NCBI GenBank assembly: GCA_030592145.1
Contig: JAUVKJ010000057.1
Span: forward strand, 1 to 8,512
DNA from: Bacteroides sp.
GTDB lineage: Bacteria; Bacteroidota; Bacteroidia; Bacteroidales; SM23-62
Length of the DNA stretch: 8,512 nt
Direction: 5' to 3'
Position numbers and translations under genes: made by a program. The notes beneath the pieces were generated by a model that saw nothing but the letters and a program-made list of their open reading frames with translations, did not search any database and was not told the DNA's origin. The first letter of the stretch is position 1; each line of letters begins with the position of its first letter. Of this stretch, positions 6,794-8,512 are shown in pieces.

Positions 6794-6859
6794 TAACAAC
6801 ATGTACTGTCGCTGATAAAGTTCAAGATTTATGCATGATGATCTGATTATTTATCGATA

Positions 6860-6890
6860 TTTAAACAAAAATTATACGCTGATATATTTG
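6860..6890 (+). promoter_or_regulatory. gdhA promoter (-33 and -7 elements)
   Basis: TATATTTG at 6883-6890 is an exact match to the Bacteroidota -7 consensus TAnnTTTG, ending 39 nt before the gdhA ATG. TTTA at 6860-6863 is a one-mismatch -33 element with a 19-nt spacer, which fits the family. It is the best complete promoter in the window. The leader of about 30 nt is AT-rich and has no Shine-Dalgarno site. Confidence 0.55.
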
Positions 6891-6928
6891 TTACCGGGGA
6901 TTTATTTTATTCACCAAAACCTTTTTAA

Positions 6929-8269
6929 ATGGATCCGATAGTAGAACAGTTTATGGCAAAAATCCAGGCAAAAAATCCTGCAGAACCGGAGTTTCATCAG
7001 GCTGTTCATGAAGTAGCTGAATCCCTCATTCCATTCATTGAAGAAAATCCGAAATACAAACATGCTAAGATTCTTGAGCGAATTGCCGAACCTGAAAGGA
7101 TCCTCATATTCCGCATTCCCTGGCTGGATGATAAAGGCGAAATCCAGATCAACAGGGGATTTCGCATTGAGATGAATTCAGCGATAGGGCCCTATAAAGG
7201 GGGACTGCGGTTTCACCCGACTGTAAACCTGGGTATTTTGAAATTCCTCGCCTTCGAACAGGTTTTTAAAAACAGTTTGACCACTCTTCCCATGGGAGGT
7301 GGTAAAGGTGGTTCCGATTTCGATCCCAAAGGAAAGTCAGATAATGAAGTCATGCGCTTCTGCCAGAGTTTTATGACGGAGTTGAGCCGCCACATTGGTC
7401 CCAATACAGATGTACTTGCCGGTGACATAGGCGTCGGGGGCCGTGAGATCGGTTTCCTGTTCGGGCAGTACAAGAGGATCCGGAATGAATTTACAGGTGT
7501 GCTTACAGGAAAGGCACTCGAATGGGGAGGAAGCTTTATCAGGCCGGAAGCTACCGGGTATGGTGCTGTTTATTTTGCTGAAGAAATGCTGAAAACCAGG
7601 GAAGATTCCCTGAAAGGAAAAACCTGCCTGGTCTCAGGTTCCGGAAATGTGGCACAGTTTGCAACCGAAAAGATCAATGAACTCGGCGGCAAGGTAGTTA
7701 CATTTTCCGACTCAACCGGGTTCATCTACGATCCCGATGGAATCGATGCTGCAAAACTGGCCTGGGTCATGGAACTTAAAAACAACAGGAGGGGCCGGAT
7801 TAAAGAATATGCGGAAAAGTACGGATGCGAATACCATGAGGGAGAAAGGCCATGGGGCATCAAGGGAGATGCTGCCTTCCCGAGTGCAACGGAAAATGAG
7901 ATCAACGAAAAAGATGCCAAAAAACTTATTAACAATGGATGCACAGTCATTTGCGAAGGAGCCAACATGCCTTCAATGCCCGAAGCCATTGAAGTTTATA
8001 TGGAGCACAAGATCCTTTACGGTCCCGGCAAAGCAGCCAATGCAGGGGGAGTTGCAATATCCGGGCTCGAAATGACACAGAATTCCATTAGGCTTCCCTG
8101 GACCCGTGAGGAGGTTGACGCCCGCCTTCAGCAGATCATGAAAAACATTCATGAAACCTGCGTAAAATTCGGCTCGGAAGAAGAAGGGTACGTTAACTAT
8201 GTTAAGGGAGCCAACATTGGCGGCTTCGTAAAAGTAGCCAATGCCATGCTTGCCCAGGGAGCCGTCTGA
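6929..8269 (+). CDS. gdhA: Glutamate dehydrogenase, hexameric, probably NADP-type
   Basis: Interconverts 2-oxoglutarate plus ammonia and L-glutamate with a nicotinamide cofactor; cytoplasmic, linking nitrogen assimilation to central carbon flow. The 446 residues match the roughly 450-residue hexameric bacterial family. The substrate-binding and catalytic residues fall where expected: GPYKGGLRFHP at 87-97 (Lys90), Lys114, PMGGGKGGSDF at 121-131 with catalytic Lys126, and GDIGVGGREIG at 165-175 with Asp166. These are one position on from Lys89, Lys113, Lys125 and Asp165 of the clostridial enzyme. The Rossmann domain has GSGNVAQFA at 237-245. The end of its second strand reads TFSDSTG at 258-264, like the NADP-preferring E. 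coli enzyme, so NADP use is inferred, not proven. EGANMPS at 343-349 and NAGGVAISGLEM at 371-382 complete the signature. The ATG at 6929 gives MDPIVEQFMAKIQ. The last codons and the stop lie inside the left arm of a long inverted repeat (8256-8512). Confidence 0.96.
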   Translation: MDPIVEQFMAKIQAKNPAEPEFHQAVHEVAESLIPFIEENPKYKHAKILERIAEPERILIFRIPWLDDKGEIQINRGFRIEMNSAIGPYKGGLRFHPTVNLGILKFLAFEQVFKNSLTTLPMGGGKGGSDFDPKGKSDNEVMRFCQSFMTELSRHIGPNTDVLAGDIGVGGREIGFLFGQYKRIRNEFTGVLTGKALEWGGSFIRPEATGYGAVYFAEEMLKTREDSLKGKTCLVSGSGNVAQFATEKINELGGKVVTFSDSTGFIYDPDGIDAAKLAWVMELKNNRRGRIKEYAEKYGCEYHEGERPWGIKGDAAFPSATENEINEKDAKKLINNGCTVICEGANMPSMPEAIEVYMEHKILYGPGKAANAGGVAISGLEMTQNSIRLPWTREEVDARLQQIMKNIHETCVKFGSEEEGYVNYVKGANIGGFVKVANAMLAQGAV

Positions 8270-8296
8270 GTTTGCAAATTACCAGTAAAATTTGCT
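8256..8296 (+). repeat. Left arm of a 41-bp perfect inverted repeat (covers the gdhA stop)
   Basis: Bases 8256-8296 are the exact reverse complement of 8472-8512; paired positions sum to 16768. The first 14 bases are the end of gdhA (last part of the Q-G-A-V codons and TGA). The rest is the 3' untranslated region, which itself holds a small stem: GCAAATT at 8274-8280 pairs with AATTTGC at 8289-8295 across 8 nt, a possible gdhA terminator without a T-tract. Because coding sequence is inside the arm, the repeat cannot simply be the terminal repeat of an element inserted after the gene. Confidence 0.93.
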
Positions 8297-8313
8297 ATTA
8301 AACTGGAGGTATT

Positions 8314-8457
8314 GTTAAACAAGGCACCTTTCAAAATTTGCATGCTTCAGGTATTGATTAGCCCGTCGCTGAATTTTGTGCCGGGAAGCACAAAATATAG
8401 GCTCCTAAGCTAATAATGCCTGAAGCCTGAATGTAAATTTTGTAGTGCCGGTTTAAC
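8314..8457. repeat. Imperfect foldback (block-wise paired hairpin) between the perfect arms
   Basis: Paired blocks occur in mirror order around a centre near 8384: GTTAAAC 8314-8320 with GTTTAAC 8451-8457; GGCAC 8323-8327 with GTGCC 8445-8449; CAAAATTT 8332-8339 with AAATTTTG 8435-8442; CAT 8341-8343 with ATG 8431-8433; GCTTCAGG 8344-8351 with CCTGAAGC 8419-8426; ATT and ATTAGC (8353-8362) with GCTAATAAT 8409-8417; ATTTTGTGC 8373-8381 with GCACAAAAT 8388-8396 around a CGGGAA loop. About 49 of 68 left-arm positions pair. The rest are bulges and internal loops, including a 4-nt CTGA bulge at 8427-8430. No open reading frame of note lies here. Function unknown. Confidence 0.85.
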
Positions 8458-8471
8458 AGATGCCGACAGCA

Positions 8472-8512
8472 AGCAAATTTTACTGGTAATTTGCAAACTC
8501 AGACGGCTCCCT
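8472..8512 (-). repeat. Right arm of the 41-bp perfect inverted repeat, truncated by the window end
   Basis: Exact reverse complement of 8256-8296. Read on the minus strand it starts with the last codons of gdhA (G-A-V, stop at 8501-8499) followed by the same 3' sequence. The arm runs to the last base, so its true length is unknown and at least 41 bp. It could be the tail of a second, convergent gdhA copy or the start of a foldback artefact. Confidence 0.93.

Noticed and set aside
8314..8457. GTTAAAC and GTTTAAC resemble the R boxes of integron attC sites
   Set aside because: attC sites have RYYYAAC on the left and GTTRRRY on the right. Here the order is reversed on either strand, and no integrase or cassette gene is present.
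8256..8512. A MITE or insertion-sequence remnant with 41-bp terminal repeats
   Set aside because: The left arm contains native gdhA coding sequence and its stop, so it cannot be just an element end inserted next to the gene. No transposase remnant or target duplication is visible. A foldback element confined to the inner imperfect part remains possible.
1..8512. CRISPR array, tRNA, rRNA or toxin-antitoxin/defence genes
   Set aside because: No regularly spaced repeats, cloverleaf-like segments or matching protein families were seen on either strand.

Overview
The window looks like a piece of a Bacteroidota chromosome, probably Bacteroidales-like. Three observations support this. Almost no gene has a Shine-Dalgarno site. 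The upstream regions carry the Bacteroidota -7 promoter element TAnnTTTG, with exact matches before aspS, tadA and gdhA. The DprA, proline dehydrogenase and AroA sequences read like Bacteroidota family members. This assignment comes from memory of family patterns, not from a search.

Layout from left to right. Positions 1-181 (minus) hold the first 60 codons of a STAS-domain (anti-anti-sigma type) protein, cut by the window edge. aspS (332-2080, minus) lies upstream of it. tadA (2128-2574, plus) is divergent from aspS across a 47-bp gap with a promoter element on each strand. tadA converges on aroA (2633-3868, minus), and the stop codons of both lie in one shared inverted repeat. A proline dehydrogenase gene (3970-5139, plus) is divergent from aroA and is followed by a small unrecognised two-helix membrane protein (5191-5622, plus). 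dprA (5630-6733, minus) converges on that gene with 7 bp between them. gdhA (6929-8269, plus) is divergent from dprA. No mobile-element gene, tRNA, rRNA or CRISPR array was seen.

The genes are housekeeping: tRNA charging (AspS), tRNA wobble editing (TadA), the shikimate pathway (AroA), proline catabolism (ProDH), ammonia/glutamate interconversion (GdhA) and DNA uptake/recombination (DprA). ProDH and GdhA bracket a proline to glutamate to 2-oxoglutarate route, but the P5C dehydrogenase that would join them is not here. I see no new multi-gene system.

The one unusual structure is the last 257 bp (8256-8512). It folds back on itself about a centre near 8384. The outer 41 bp of each arm match perfectly, and the left arm includes the final codons and stop of gdhA. 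The inner arms are an imperfect, block-wise conserved hairpin. The right arm runs to the last base of the window, so it is at least 41 bp long and may continue. It could be the tail of a second, convergent gdhA copy, a natural foldback element, or an assembly or amplification foldback at a contig end.
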